A DNA stretch of 64,000 nucleotides from DASUWK01 sp036378435. Lineage in GTDB: Bacteria > Chloroflexota > Dormibacteria > Dormibacterales > Dormibacteraceae. Both the position numbers and the translations under genes were made by a program. The notes under the pieces are model-generated. The model had not been told where the DNA came from and did no database searches. It saw only the letters and a list, made by a program, of their open reading frames with translations. Positions within the stretch are counted from its first letter, which is position 1; each line of letters starts with the position of its first letter. Location: positions 62,001 to 126,000 of the forward strand of contig DASUWK010000058.1 of assembly GCA_036378435.1 (NCBI GenBank), in the 5' to 3' direction. Shown one piece after another: positions 51,615 through 59,542 of this stretch.

Positions 51615-52478
51615 ATGGCCGAGTGGCTCCTGGTCGACGGCTCGAGCCTGATCTTCCGGGCCTTCTTCGCCATCCCCCAGTCATTCAGGGGCCCTGACGG
51701 CAGGCCGAACAACGGGATCCGCGGCTTCCTCGACCTGCTCTCGCGCCTGATCACAGAGCGCAAGCCGCGGCGCCTCGCTGTGGCGACCGACGAGGACTGG
51801 CGCCCGCAGTTTCGCGTCGACCTGATCCCCACCTACAAGCTCCACCGCACCGGTGAGCCGGTGCCGCCGCTCCTCGAACCGCAGATTCCGATCGCCTACG
51901 ACGTCCTCGAGGCCGCCGGCATCGCCGTCGCCCGCGCTGAGGGCTACGAGGCCGAGGACGTCATCGCCTCGCTGGCGGCCGGCGCTGAGGACGACATCGA
52001 GATCGCCAGCGGCGACCGCGACCTCTTCGCTCTCGTCGAGGATGGTCGAGTCCGGGTCCTCTACCCTGCCGGGAAGGGCGTGTGGTCAGACGTGGACGAG
52101 AAGTGGATCGAGTCCAAGTACGGGATCCCCGGTCGTTCCTACGCCGACTTCGCGATCCTGCGCGGCGATCCGTCGGACGGGCTGCCGGGACTGGCGGGGG
52201 TGGGTGAGAAGTCGGCGGCCGCAATGGTGAAACGGCACGGCAGCGTGGAGGGCGTGCTGGCGGAGGGCAAGCTGTCAGCGGCCGACGCCGACTACCTGCG
52301 CAAGGCCCTGGTCGTGGTGAAGCCTGCGGCCGGGCTGCAGCTCGACTGCGGCGACTGCCTGCTGCCGCCGGCGCCGGCGGACCCGGAACGTCTAAACGCC
52401 CTGTCCCAGGCGCACGGTCTCGATTCGCCCATCTCGCGGCTGGGAAGAGCGCTGGGCTGGGCTGGGTTCAAGGAGTAG
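51615..52478 (+). CDS. 5'-3' exonuclease (Pol I N-terminal type)
   Basis: The 287-residue protein matches the 5' nuclease part of DNA polymerase I: LLVDGSSLIFRAFFA, the Asp-rich GYEAEDVIASLA, ASGDRDLFALVED, and the H3TH region YADFAILRGDPSDGLPGLAGVGEKSAAAM. No polymerase domain follows. Stand-alone forms cut flaps and RNA primers. The stop lies 7 bp before the selenoprotein start, whose RBS lies in the last codons. Confidence 0.92.
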   Translation: MAEWLLVDGSSLIFRAFFAIPQSFRGPDGRPNNGIRGFLDLLSRLITERKPRRLAVATDEDWRPQFRVDLIPTYKLHRTGEPVPPLLEPQIPIAYDVLEAAGIAVARAEGYEAEDVIASLAAGAEDDIEIASGDRDLFALVEDGRVRVLYPAGKGVWSDVDEKWIESKYGIPGRSYADFAILRGDPSDGLPGLAGVGEKSAAAMVKRHGSVEGVLAEGKLSAADADYLRKALVVVKPAAGLQLDCGDCLLPPAPADPERLNALSQAHGLDSPISRLGRALGWAGFKE

Positions 52479-52485
52479 CGCTCAG

Positions 52486-52752
52486 ATGATCCAGCCGAAG
52501 CACGACGTCATCATCGAGTGGTGCGTCCCTTGAAACTACTCGGAGCGGGCCGTCGGTCTGGCGGCTGAGCTGATCGCCCGGTGGGCGCCCTACCTCAACA
52601 TCGAGCTGCGCCCGGGCTCCAAGGGCATGTTCGAGGTCAGTCTCGACGGCCGGCTCCTGTTCAGCAAGGCCGAGCTGAAGCGGTTTCCGCTCGACGCGGA
52701 GATCGTGAGCCTGCTCGAGCCGGTGCTGGGTCCGCGCGCCGAATGGCGCTGA
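52486..52752 (+). CDS. SelW/Rdx-family selenoprotein with in-frame UGA (Sec16)
   Basis: ATG 52486 is preceded by AGGAG 10 nt upstream. Reading through TGA at 52531-52533 gives 88 residues: MIQPKHDVIIEWCVPU, NYSERAVGLAAELIARW, then LRPGSKGMFEVSLDGRLLFS and FPLDAEIVSLLEPVLG. The motif C13-V-P-U16 is the redox CxxU of the SelT/SelW/SelH (Rdx) thioredoxin-like fold; bacterial homologues have CVPC at this place and the same PG-x-G-FEV and FP elements. The UGA is followed by a SECIS-like hairpin (separate entry). A gene caller that treats TGA only as stop would miss it. The fold suggests a thiol/redox role; exact substrate is unknown. The next gene, hpt, converges on it. Confidence 0.85.
52548..52566 (+). 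promoter_or_regulatory. Bacterial SECIS-like hairpin
   Basis: The RNA GGCCGUC-GGUCU-GGCGGCU folds into seven base pairs (ending in G-U at the base and one U-G inside) with the loop GGUCU. The loop starts 21 nt after the UGA at 52531. E. coli fdhF has the same GGUCU loop sequence at about 18 nt, and the known window is about 16-37 nt. The element would recruit SelB with Sec-tRNA. Confidence 0.8.
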
Positions 52753-52762
52753 CGGCGAGGGA

Positions 52763-53320
52763 TCAGCCGAGGCTGTAGATCGAGGGCAGCTCGCGGTAGA
52801 GGCCCGCGTAGTCCAGGCCGTAGCCGATCACGAACCGGTCCGGGATGACGAAGCCGGTGAAGTGGATGTCCACCGGCACCTCGCGCCGCGCGGGGCGGTC
52901 GAGCAGCGCCGCCAGGCGGATCGAGGCGGGCTGCTGCCGCTTCAGCTGCTTGATGATCGCGTTGATGGTGCGGCCCGAGTCGACGATGTCCTCGACCAGC
53001 AGCACGTGCCGGCCGGTCAATGGACCCTCGACGAGATGGGCGAATTTGACGCGGCCCGAGCTGCTCGTCCCCGAGCCGTAGCTGGAAGCGCGAACGAACT
53101 CGAGCTCGGCCGGGATGCCGAGGCTGCGCAGCAGGTCGGAGGCGAACACCGCGGCGCCTTTCAAGACCACGATGAGAACCAGCGGCTCGTCGTTGTCGCG
53201 GTAGGTCTCGGAGATCTGACGCCCGAGCTCGTGCACCCGGCGGGCGATCCTGCGCGCGGAGATGAGCGGCTTGCCGGAACCGCTGACTGGCGCTGGAGAC
53301 TGCGTCAGTACCTCCTGCAT
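52763..53320 (-). CDS. hpt: Hypoxanthine phosphoribosyltransferase
   Basis: The 185-residue enzyme has the flap region with SSYGSGTSSSGRV, the PRPP loop LLVEDIVDSGRTI (E110, D111 and catalytic D114), and FVIPDRFVIGYGLDYAGLYR. It salvages hypoxanthine/guanine to IMP/GMP with PRPP. Unlike the fused paralogue at 860..1867 it keeps the catalytic Asp in the loop, so it is the likely functional HPRT of the cell. It is next to the metallophosphoesterase gene. Confidence 0.94.
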   Translation of the reverse strand: MQEVLTQSPAPVSGSGKPLISARRIARRVHELGRQISETYRDNDEPLVLIVVLKGAAVFASDLLRSLGIPAELEFVRASSYGSGTSSSGRVKFAHLVEGPLTGRHVLLVEDIVDSGRTINAIIKQLKRQQPASIRLAALLDRPARREVPVDIHFTGFVIPDRFVIGYGLDYAGLYRELPSIYSLG

Positions 53321-53338
53321 CGGGTAGTGGGTGACAGT

Positions 53339-54073
53339 CTAGGCGAGGGGGGCGACCGAGGCGCCGAGGGGTGAGCGGCGGCGGTAACGCGAGCCGTAAA
53401 AGCGGCTGAGCCCGCCGTCGAAGCAGATGGCCAGGCCCTCGTGGTACGCGTCGGGCGTGTTCTTGCCGTGTGGCACGTGCCCGTGCACGAGCCGTCGGGA
53501 CCCAGTCTTCTCGAGCCACAGCTCCAGCCGCGTGCGGCTCTGGCGAAACATCCGACCGGGCGCCAGGATGTCCCAAAGCTCGGCGTGGCCGCCGTGCTCC
53601 AGCACAGCGCGTCCGGCCTGGTTCACCTGGGCGATGGGGTCGCTCACGCGATCGCCTAGAAGCCGGGCGTAGAGGTCGGTGTCGGAGTGCTGGACCAGCG
53701 TGCCGTCGTCCAGCTTCAACAGCAGCGGGCGCTCCATCAACCACCGCTGCAGCGGCTGGTCCTTGCCCAGCTCTTCGAGCTCGTGGGGCTTGCCGCCCAC
53801 CGAAGCCCAGAGGCTGAGCAGCTTTGGTTCGCGCAGCGCCCAGAGGGTCAGGACCTCGTGGTTGCCGATCAGCACGCTGGTGTTGAGGCGGTCGCGCGCG
53901 TAGCGCAGCGCGCCGACCCCGAAGTCGCCGCCGTCCAGGACGTCGCCGAGGAAGATGGTGTGCCAGCGATCGGCCGGGTAGGGCTTGAGGGCCTCGAAGA
54001 GGCGCTCGATGTCGCCGTGGACGTCCCCGACGATGAGGACCTCCAGCTTGGCGCCGGGTTCAGGCTCGGGCAC
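53339..54073 (-). CDS. Calcineurin-like metallophosphoesterase
   Basis: The 244 residues have the full motif series: GDVHGD at about 17-22, FLGDVLDGGDFG, IGNHEVL, and VHGHVPHGK near the C-terminus, all binding a two-metal centre. It resembles protein-phosphatase-like or Ap4A hydrolase members. ATG 54073 overlaps the upstream gene by 14 bp. It may be in one transcript with hpt. Confidence 0.9.
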   Translation of the reverse strand: MPEPEPGAKLEVLIVGDVHGDIERLFEALKPYPADRWHTIFLGDVLDGGDFGVGALRYARDRLNTSVLIGNHEVLTLWALREPKLLSLWASVGGKPHELEELGKDQPLQRWLMERPLLLKLDDGTLVQHSDTDLYARLLGDRVSDPIAQVNQAGRAVLEHGGHAELWDILAPGRMFRQSRTRLELWLEKTGSRRLVHGHVPHGKNTPDAYHEGLAICFDGGLSRFYGSRYRRRSPLGASVAPLA

Positions 54074-54701
54074 CGATCCTGCGGACCGCCCGCGTGTGCC
54101 AGGCGATGACCTGCTGCTCGGTCGCGGTGCTCGGCCACTCCCAGGGGCCGAACAGCTGCTGAGCGAGAGCCCTGGTGAACGGGATCGCGGCCGGCAGCCA
54201 GCCGCTGGGCTCGGCCCCTCTGAAAACCCAGAACGAGTCCCAGCTCAGGTTGGCCCTTGCCCGGCGGACGTGTGCGTTGCCGTCCCACCAACCCGGTCCG
54301 GGATCGCTGGTGACGTCGGGCTCGATGGCGTCGATGGTCAGCTGGGCGACGAGGTGCAGGGATGGAGGGGCGGCGGCGGGATGCAGGCGAGCCGCGAACC
54401 AGATGACGTCGCCGGGCAGCGCCCGCCGCAGGCTGAAGGCGCGGCCTGCCGTCCTGCAGTTGTCGCCGTAGGTCGGCGGATCAGTGCGGAAGTCGGGGTC
54501 GAGATGCACCGCTCTGGTGCGCCAACTCAGCGGCGCGAGCGCGGCCAGGTCCTGGAGCTCGGCATCGTCGAGGTGGCGCATGGGGGAGGCACCTTGGCCG
54601 CGCTCGGGAATGGGCAGAACGGTGAAGCTGCCGTCGCTCCGCAGCGGCGACCGCGCCGCGTGGGAGGCGTTCACGCCGACGTTGGCGAGGAAAGCTGCCA
54701 C
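54060..54701 (-). CDS. Nmad3-like protein (possible base-modification-linked)
   Basis: The 213 residues start at GTG 54701 (an upstream GTG at 54740 is possible). The opening VAAFLANVGVNASHAARSPL followed by DGSFTVLPIPERG resembles the Nmad3 nucleotide-modification-associated domain as I recall it, and PGDVIWFAARLHP and Trp-rich segments follow. I cannot confirm the match. It lies between a divergent tRNA-Ile and the metallophosphoesterase. No catalytic residues are clear. Confidence 0.55.
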   Translation of the reverse strand: MAAFLANVGVNASHAARSPLRSDGSFTVLPIPERGQGASPMRHLDDAELQDLAALAPLSWRTRAVHLDPDFRTDPPTYGDNCRTAGRAFSLRRALPGDVIWFAARLHPAAAPPSLHLVAQLTIDAIEPDVTSDPGPGWWDGNAHVRRARANLSWDSFWVFRGAEPSGWLPAAIPFTRALAQQLFGPWEWPSTATEQQVIAWHTRAVRRIGARA

Positions 54702-54741
54702 GGATTCGATCTTAGGTAGACTCCAAGGCCAGTCCGCCACC

Positions 54742-54817
54742 GGGCCGCTAGCTCATCAGGCAGAGCGCCGTGCTGATAACGCGGAGGTAGGTGGTTCGAG
54801 TCCACCGCGGCCCACCA
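54742..54817 (+). tRNA. tRNA-Ile (anticodon GAT)
   Basis: A complete 76-nt cloverleaf: acceptor GGGCCGC / GCGGCCC, D-arm GCTC / GAGC, anticodon stem CCGTG / CGCGG with loop CTGATAA (anticodon GAT), T-arm GGTGG-TTCGAGT-CCACC, then A and encoded CCA. It is also the left edge of an accessory block; decayed copies lie at 60516-60592 and 59803-59870, and a 13-bp piece of its 3' end at 55631-55643. Confidence 0.97.
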
Positions 54818-54851
54818 AACTCGGCGGGGATCCACAATCCGAACGACGGCG

Positions 54852-55136
54852 TCATGAGCGGCTGGTGCCGCGCCGGTACACGTTGGCGCGGTGATCGATT
54901 GCGACCACCTGGACCACGGCGTCGGTCTCGTTGAGCCGGTAGATCACGCGATAGGTACCGCGGCGGGCGCTCCAAAGGCCTTCCAACTCCCAGCGCAGCG
55001 GCTTACCCATTCGCCGTGGCTCCACCGCCAGTCGTACCAGCGTCTCCATTACTGCCGCTGCAACCGACTCGGGCAGGCGGTTCAGGTCTCGCCGTGCGGA
55101 GGGCATCACCTCGACCCGCCACCGGCGGGCCGTCAC
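54852..55136 (-). CDS. RelE/ParE-family toxin
   Basis: The 94 residues follow RelE: VEVMPSARRDLNRLPE, the strand-rich centre LRWELEGLWSARRGTYRVIY with several Arg, and VVQVVAIDHRANVYRRG at the end. RelE proteins cut mRNA in the ribosome. It overlaps the antitoxin gene by 4 bp and is 34 bp from the tRNA 3' end, so the pair lies at the start of the accessory block. Confidence 0.93.
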   Translation of the reverse strand: MTARRWRVEVMPSARRDLNRLPESVAAAVMETLVRLAVEPRRMGKPLRWELEGLWSARRGTYRVIYRLNETDAVVQVVAIDHRANVYRRGTSRS

Positions 55137-55393
55137 TCTACGGTGATCTCGTCGAGTGGAATGCCCGCGGCGCCGTCCGCCTCAGCCAGGCCGCGGCGGA
55201 CTTTGGCCAGCAAGCGCCTGTCGGACAGAATGGCGACCGTCTCTTCGAGACTCTCGAGGTCGTCGGGGCTGATGAGCACGACCGCCGGCCGCCCGTTGCG
55301 GGTGACGACGACGCGCTCGTGCTGCCTCTCGACGCGGTCAGCTACCTCGGAGAAGTGAGCCTTTACCTCGGCCAGTGACAGGGTCTCGCTCAT
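55133..55393 (-). CDS. Phd/YefM-family antitoxin
   Basis: The 86-residue protein has the Phd/YefM N-terminal DNA-binding domain LSLAEVKAHFSEVADRVERQ, the VVVTRNGRPAVVLISPDDLE segment, and a polar acidic C-tail that should bind the toxin. Antitoxin-first order and the 4-bp overlap with the toxin gene fit translational coupling and autorepression. ATG 55393 lies about 8 bp from a TATAAT on the minus strand, so the mRNA may be nearly leaderless. Confidence 0.93.
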   Translation of the reverse strand: MSETLSLAEVKAHFSEVADRVERQHERVVVTRNGRPAVVLISPDDLESLEETVAILSDRRLLAKVRRGLAEADGAAGIPLDEITVE

Positions 55394-55400
55394 GACCTGA

Positions 55401-55406
55401 ATTATA
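55401..55406 (-). promoter_or_regulatory. TATAAT -10 box of the antitoxin promoter
   Basis: A perfect TATAAT on the minus strand, with predicted start near 55394, immediately before the antitoxin ATG. The matching -35 region falls at about 55424-55429, inside the CCCAG array. Confidence 0.6.
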
Positions 55407-55414
55407 GTCATCGG

Positions 55415-55504
55415 CCCAGCCCAGCCCAGCCCAGCCCAGCCCAGCCCAGCCCAGCCCAGCCCAGCCCAGCCCAGCCCAGCCCAGCCCAGCCCAGCCCAGC
55501 CCAG
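55415..55504. repeat. Pentanucleotide array (CCCAG)18
   Basis: Exactly 18 unbroken copies of CCCAG, 90 bp. It begins 9 bp upstream of the TATAAT of the antitoxin promoter and is flanked by non-repeated sequence. On the minus strand it reads CTGGG repeats. Such pure repeats are prone to slipped-strand change. Confidence 0.97.
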
Positions 55505-55783
55505 TCGAGCGCAGCCACCCACCTCGGGCCAACTACAGCGGGTAGGCCGGCTGCGGGCGCCCGAAAGCAGCGCTAGCCGACAGTCAAAGACCCCGGCCGA
55601 ACCTCAACCCACCAGTTCGGATTCTGGAACCCGCGGCCCACCACCAGTTTTGAATTGCGACGAACCTGATAACCCCCTTAACAGGCCCTAGCACAAACAG
55701 TTTGACAGCAGTTTTGACAGCGGTTCGTCCAAACCGCGTGCCGGCCTTCAACCGAGACGGCACGCGCCCGCCCGGGATCCTGT
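55505..55783. other. Non-coding stretch with tRNA-Ile 3'-end piece
   Basis: No supported gene lies in this stretch. CCGCGGCCCACCA at 55631-55643 equals the last 13 bases of tRNA-Ile. A CGAACCTGATAAC segment at about 55660 recurs at 60484. Together with the promoter and CCCAG array, the whole gene-free stretch runs from 55394 to 55783. Confidence 0.6.
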
Positions 55784-56122
55784 CTAGAAGAGTCCGGCTA
55801 CGGGCCGGATCCAACGGATCATGGCCTTCGAAGGATCGGCCAGCGAGGTGCTGGCTTCGCTGATGAGTTCATCCACTGTGTCGGCGTGCATGTCGACTGA
55901 TGAGCCTCGAAAGTCCTTCGCCACCAGCTGTGAGCCGGCTCGGCTGACGTCGAGGATTACCGCGCCCGCGTCGCCCGCCCATGGGTAGATCACTAACTGC
56001 AGTTCGGCCCCGGCGGATCGATCGGGATGCTCGGCAGACAGGGCGGCCACCTCAGTGAGGTCATCCGCCGCAAAGGCCTCCGATGTGCGGCCGTCACCGG
56101 CCTCTTCGCGTTTGCGTCGCAT
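55784..56122 (-). CDS. Small protein of unknown function
   Basis: This has 112 residues from ATG 56122; the longer frame to 56338 reads into Arg-rich sequence and is unlikely. The N-terminal part is acidic and Ala-rich, and the rest has AGAVILDVSRAGSQLVAKDF and IRWIRPVAGLF. No family recognised. It lies in the accessory block. Confidence 0.5.
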   Translation of the reverse strand: MRRKREEAGDGRTSEAFAADDLTEVAALSAEHPDRSAGAELQLVIYPWAGDAGAVILDVSRAGSQLVAKDFRGSSVDMHADTVDELISEASTSLADPSKAMIRWIRPVAGLF

Positions 56123-56340
56123 CGCACCGCCGGCGCCGCATAGGGAGGGGATCGTGAGCTGGCTCTTTAGGCGTATACGCCTCCCGCCGCTCCGCCGCGA
56201 CTCAGTGAAAGCAGCCGAACTTATTCGACGACGACGCCCCCACGTCAGCACGGGCCAAGCCGGAGTCTGTGTTCCAGGCTCGCGATCTCGTGATCGGTGA
56301 CTACATCGCTCCACAACCGGACGGGGCCCGTCCGCCACTT

Positions 56341-56365
56341 TAGGTACCGCTCGCTAGGTACCGCT
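56341..56365. repeat. 11-bp direct repeat TAGGTACCGCT
   Basis: Two identical TAGGTACCGCT copies start 14 bp apart, each with a GGTACC palindrome. They lie 147 bp before the lectin gene in a 389-bp gene-free region (56123-56511) and could be binding sites. Nothing else stands out there. Confidence 0.5.
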
Positions 56366-56511
56366 TCGGCATTAATGCGGATGCGGCGCCTATCAAGCCC
56401 ATCCATTGTTGCTGGATAGCGTCCCGGCCGCGCCTCCAGTACACGTCAGGGGGCGCGGATCGGAAATCGCATTGTTAGCAGCGCGCACTCACGGAGGTTC
56501 GGAGAACGGAA

Positions 56512-57072
56512 ATGGCATCAACTCGTCGCCTCGTTGTCGGGCTCGTGCTGGCATCTGTGCTGGCGCTGTTGCTGCAGACATCCGCTTTGGCCGTCGGGCC
56601 CGCACCGAGCAACCTACGGAATTATCAGAACGCCCTGTGTGTCGATGACACCAACTGGAGCACATCGCAAGGGACGCAGATGCAGCAGTGGCCATGCACA
56701 GGAAACAGTAATCAGGTATGGACCGAGATCATCTACAGCTGTCCCTGGGGAGGACAGTACGGAGGCAACTGCGCGTTACTTCAAAACCGTTACAGCGGGT
56801 TGTGCTTGGATGTGAAGGGCCGAAGCAAGGCAAACTTCACGCCCGCGATTCAGTGGGGCTGCAGTCCCGTCGACATAGCGCAGGTGTTCAAGGTTATGCC
56901 CGCACCTGGGACAGCCGGGCCTCCCAACTGGGTTCTGGTGTCGGACGTCGGTACCTGTCTGGACGACCCCGGCCAATCGACTAACTCTGGCACGAAGCTG
57001 GAGTTCTACCAATGCAACCAGACAGTCGCGCAAATCTGGGTAGGGCAGGGATGGATCGGCGTCTGGCCCTGA
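56512..57072 (+). CDS. Secreted ricin-type beta-trefoil lectin
   Basis: The 186 residues begin at ATG 56512 (RBS GGAG 8 nt upstream) with a signal peptide ending in ALA (25-27). The rest is a beta-trefoil with three QxW-like turns (SNQVW, AQVF, AQIW), CVDD and CLDV Cys pairs at repeat starts, and TCLDDPGQSTNSGTKLEFYQ. Ricin-B-like domains bind sugars. There is no catalytic domain. It is unlike its neighbours in codon choice and base composition, and should be secreted. Confidence 0.88.
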   Translation: MASTRRLVVGLVLASVLALLLQTSALAVGPAPSNLRNYQNALCVDDTNWSTSQGTQMQQWPCTGNSNQVWTEIIYSCPWGGQYGGNCALLQNRYSGLCLDVKGRSKANFTPAIQWGCSPVDIAQVFKVMPAPGTAGPPNWVLVSDVGTCLDDPGQSTNSGTKLEFYQCNQTVAQIWVGQGWIGVWP

Positions 57073-57097
57073 GTCTGAGAGGTTAAGAGCCTTCAGG

Positions 57098-57141
57098 ACG
57101 GATTGGTGGGACCAGCCGCAAGGCTCGGCCCATCAATCCGT
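57098..57141. terminator. Bidirectional hairpin between lectin and LuxR genes
   Basis: The arms ACGGATTGGTGGG and CCCATCAATCCGT (one G-T pair) enclose a smaller AGCC-GCAA-GGCT stem with a GNRA loop. It lies between two convergent genes. It has no strong U-tract in either direction. Confidence 0.55.
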
Positions 57142-57199
57142 GGCCCGGCTAGGCTTCCCGCACGGGCAACTGCTCATGTCGCCAGGTCCTTCTGCGAAC

Positions 57200-59542
57200 C
57201 TACCCTGTGATGTCACTACGGCCGTCACCGTGTTGGCGGTACTCCGACGCCCAAGCAGCGACACTCGCTCTTGTGTGCACGCCAAGCTTGGCTTTGATGT
57301 GCTCGACATGACTGTCTACGGTGCGCTGTGACACGAAGAGCCGACGCGCGATCAGCTTGTTGGTCAAGCCCTCGGTTATCAGCGCCACTACTTGTAGCTC
57401 ACGGCGAGACAAGAGCGGCCGCAACGGAGGGGCCCCACTGAAGGCACTGGGCGACTCAGGCGCCAATGCATAGTCGAGGATCAGTGCAACAGGAGCCAGC
57501 AGCACCTCCGAGCTGAGGGCCTCGACCAGGTCGGAGCCGAGGATAGACCGCGCTTCGTGCATCACAGCGACTACGCGCTCGTTCATGCCTGGCCCGTAAA
57601 GACCGTCCGCTTCACCACGCAGCCCCTTCTGTGCGGCGATTAGCCGCACCGCGCGCCGCCACTCCCCGCGACGCGCGGCGACCAAGCCGAGGCCGCTCAA
57701 GCTGTATGAGAGCGCGTTGGCCGTGGTCGGTCCGCCAACTTGAATCGCGCGTCTGAAGCTTTGCTCACTCGCCGCCTCTTCCCCGGCGGTAAGGTAGGCG
57801 AATCCGAGACTGTCAAGCACCGAGGCTTGGATCGATGGATTGGCAGATTCCTCCGCGATCCGCACCGCCATCAGAAGTTCCTGAATGGCCTCTGCCGGCT
57901 TACCAAGCATGCAGAGGCAGAGGCCAGCGTTGTTGAGCGTAAAAGCTCGAGCGTACAGATCAGTGGAAGGCACGTCTCGAATCGCTTCCCGCGCCAAGAG
58001 GAGGGCTTCTTCGTAGCGTTCCAATCCGGCCAAGCATCCGACGGCCGAGTACGTTGCCTCTAGGACGCCGTCGTGATAGCCGGCGAATTGCCAGTCGCGA
58101 CGGGCCGCGAGGGCGTGTTCAAGCGCGCCGGAATAATCGCGACGTCCCTCCCCCAACAAGAGAGCCAACGCTCGATGGGCGAGCCCGGAATGCCTCGATG
58201 GCGCTGAATCCCTTCTCAGCGCTTGCTCGAGCCAGTCGATCGCTTCACGGATAGAGCCACGCTGTATCCAATACTGGCCGAGCGCGCCGCCAATCTGAGT
58301 GGCCAGCTCAGGACTGTGTTGACAGGACCAAGAGAGTGCGGATCGCACGTTCTCGCGCTCCAGATCGAGGCGGGCGAGCCAGCCTGCCTCATCAGCGCTG
58401 CGGAGGCCCGCTTGCGCGGCCAGCGCAAGGTCGGCGAAGTAAATGCAGTGCTGTTTTAGAACTGGTGCACTGTCGCCGCGCGAAGTCAGCTCATCCCAGG
58501 CGAACTCCTTTACTGTGTCGAGTAGACGAAAGCGGCTTGCGCCCTGGTGCTCTTCGCGCACAACCATCGACTTCTCGATTAGAGCCGTGATGTGACTGCC
58601 GTCCAGAGCCGCTCCAGCGCCGCGGCTGACTCGGAGGATGCCAACCATGTCCGCGCTACCAGAAAAGACAGAGAGCATTCGCAGAGCGGACTGTTCGTCG
58701 TCCGACATCAGGCTGTAACTCCACTCGATCGCTGACCGCAAGGTGCGGTGGCGGGCCGGGCTGTCTCGGGCGCCACCCACCAGCAGGCCCAATCGGCGAT
58801 CCAGACCGGCCACGATTTCGAGCTCCGACAGAGTTCGGAGGCGAGCTGCGGCGAGTTCGATTCCTAACGGGAGTCCGTCGACTCGCTGACAGATCATGGC
58901 TATCGACTCGGCGTTGGCGGCCGTAAGTCGGTAGGTCGGCCGAGCGCGTCTGGCACACTCGAGGAAAAGCTGCGCCGCGTCAGAGGCCCCCACGACAGCT
59001 AGGTCCGCCTGGTGTCCAGATGGCAGGCTCATGGGGTGCACTGTCCACACGACTTCGCCAGCGATGTTGAGTGCCTCGCGACTCGTGTTCATGACAGTGA
59101 GCTCGGAACAGAGCGCAAGCAACTCGTGAACCACCGTGGAACAGGAATCGAGCACCGGCTCACAGCTGTCGAAAACAAGCAACGTGGGTCCAGCGGCGAG
59201 TTCTCGAGCCACCCTGTCGACGGGGTCTGTGTCCGTGTCCCTGAGTCCGAAAGCATCGGCTACGGCATCGAGGATCAAGCCTCCGTCGCGCAAATCCCCG
59301 AGCTCCACCCACCAGATGCGGTCGGAGAAACGGCTGCTTGCCTCCTGTGCCGCCCGAAGAGCTAGGCGCGATTTCCCAACACCTCCGCTTCCGGTGAGGG
59401 TTAGCAGTCGCGTCGCGTCTAGCAGGCGTATAACCTGCCTTATCTCGTCGGTGCGGCCCACGAAGCGCGTTAGCCAGTTCGGTAGCACACCTCCCGAGTG
59501 AACTGCCATGTCGGCCTGCATAGTAGCGACCGGCGGGCGCAT
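57200..59542 (-). CDS. LuxR-type regulator with NB-ARC-like ATPase and TPRs
   Basis: The 780 residues have Walker A LTGSGGVGKSRL (49-60), a Walker B-like LLVFDSCEPVLD (usual form LVLDNCEHVLD, so Asn is Ser and His is Pro), and CQRVDGLPLGIELAAARL. A TPR-rich middle is followed by a C-terminal LuxR helix-turn-helix, LSRRELQVVALITEGLTNKL and SQRTVDSHVEHIKAKL. It is a STAND-type signal protein that may bind an inducer through the repeats and ATP. ATG 59542 is used. It lies next to the lectin, but no regulatory link is proven. Confidence 0.93.
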   Translation of the reverse strand: MRPPVATMQADMAVHSGGVLPNWLTRFVGRTDEIRQVIRLLDATRLLTLTGSGGVGKSRLALRAAQEASSRFSDRIWWVELGDLRDGGLILDAVADAFGLRDTDTDPVDRVARELAAGPTLLVFDSCEPVLDSCSTVVHELLALCSELTVMNTSREALNIAGEVVWTVHPMSLPSGHQADLAVVGASDAAQLFLECARRARPTYRLTAANAESIAMICQRVDGLPLGIELAAARLRTLSELEIVAGLDRRLGLLVGGARDSPARHRTLRSAIEWSYSLMSDDEQSALRMLSVFSGSADMVGILRVSRGAGAALDGSHITALIEKSMVVREEHQGASRFRLLDTVKEFAWDELTSRGDSAPVLKQHCIYFADLALAAQAGLRSADEAGWLARLDLERENVRSALSWSCQHSPELATQIGGALGQYWIQRGSIREAIDWLEQALRRDSAPSRHSGLAHRALALLLGEGRRDYSGALEHALAARRDWQFAGYHDGVLEATYSAVGCLAGLERYEEALLLAREAIRDVPSTDLYARAFTLNNAGLCLCMLGKPAEAIQELLMAVRIAEESANPSIQASVLDSLGFAYLTAGEEAASEQSFRRAIQVGGPTTANALSYSLSGLGLVAARRGEWRRAVRLIAAQKGLRGEADGLYGPGMNERVVAVMHEARSILGSDLVEALSSEVLLAPVALILDYALAPESPSAFSGAPPLRPLLSRRELQVVALITEGLTNKLIARRLFVSQRTVDSHVEHIKAKLGVHTRASVAAWASEYRQHGDGRSDITG

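Noticed and set aside
52531..52533. The TGA in the SelW-like frame as a disabling stop codon
   Set aside because: Its position in the CxxU motif, the intact frame after it and the GGUCU hairpin at the right distance make recoding more likely than decay.
55415..55504. CRISPR-like array
   Set aside because: The 5-bp units are tandem without spacers, so it is a microsatellite.
55338..55532. A repetitive GLGWA protein frame on the minus strand
   Set aside because: It is just the translation of the CCCAG array and has no RBS or family.
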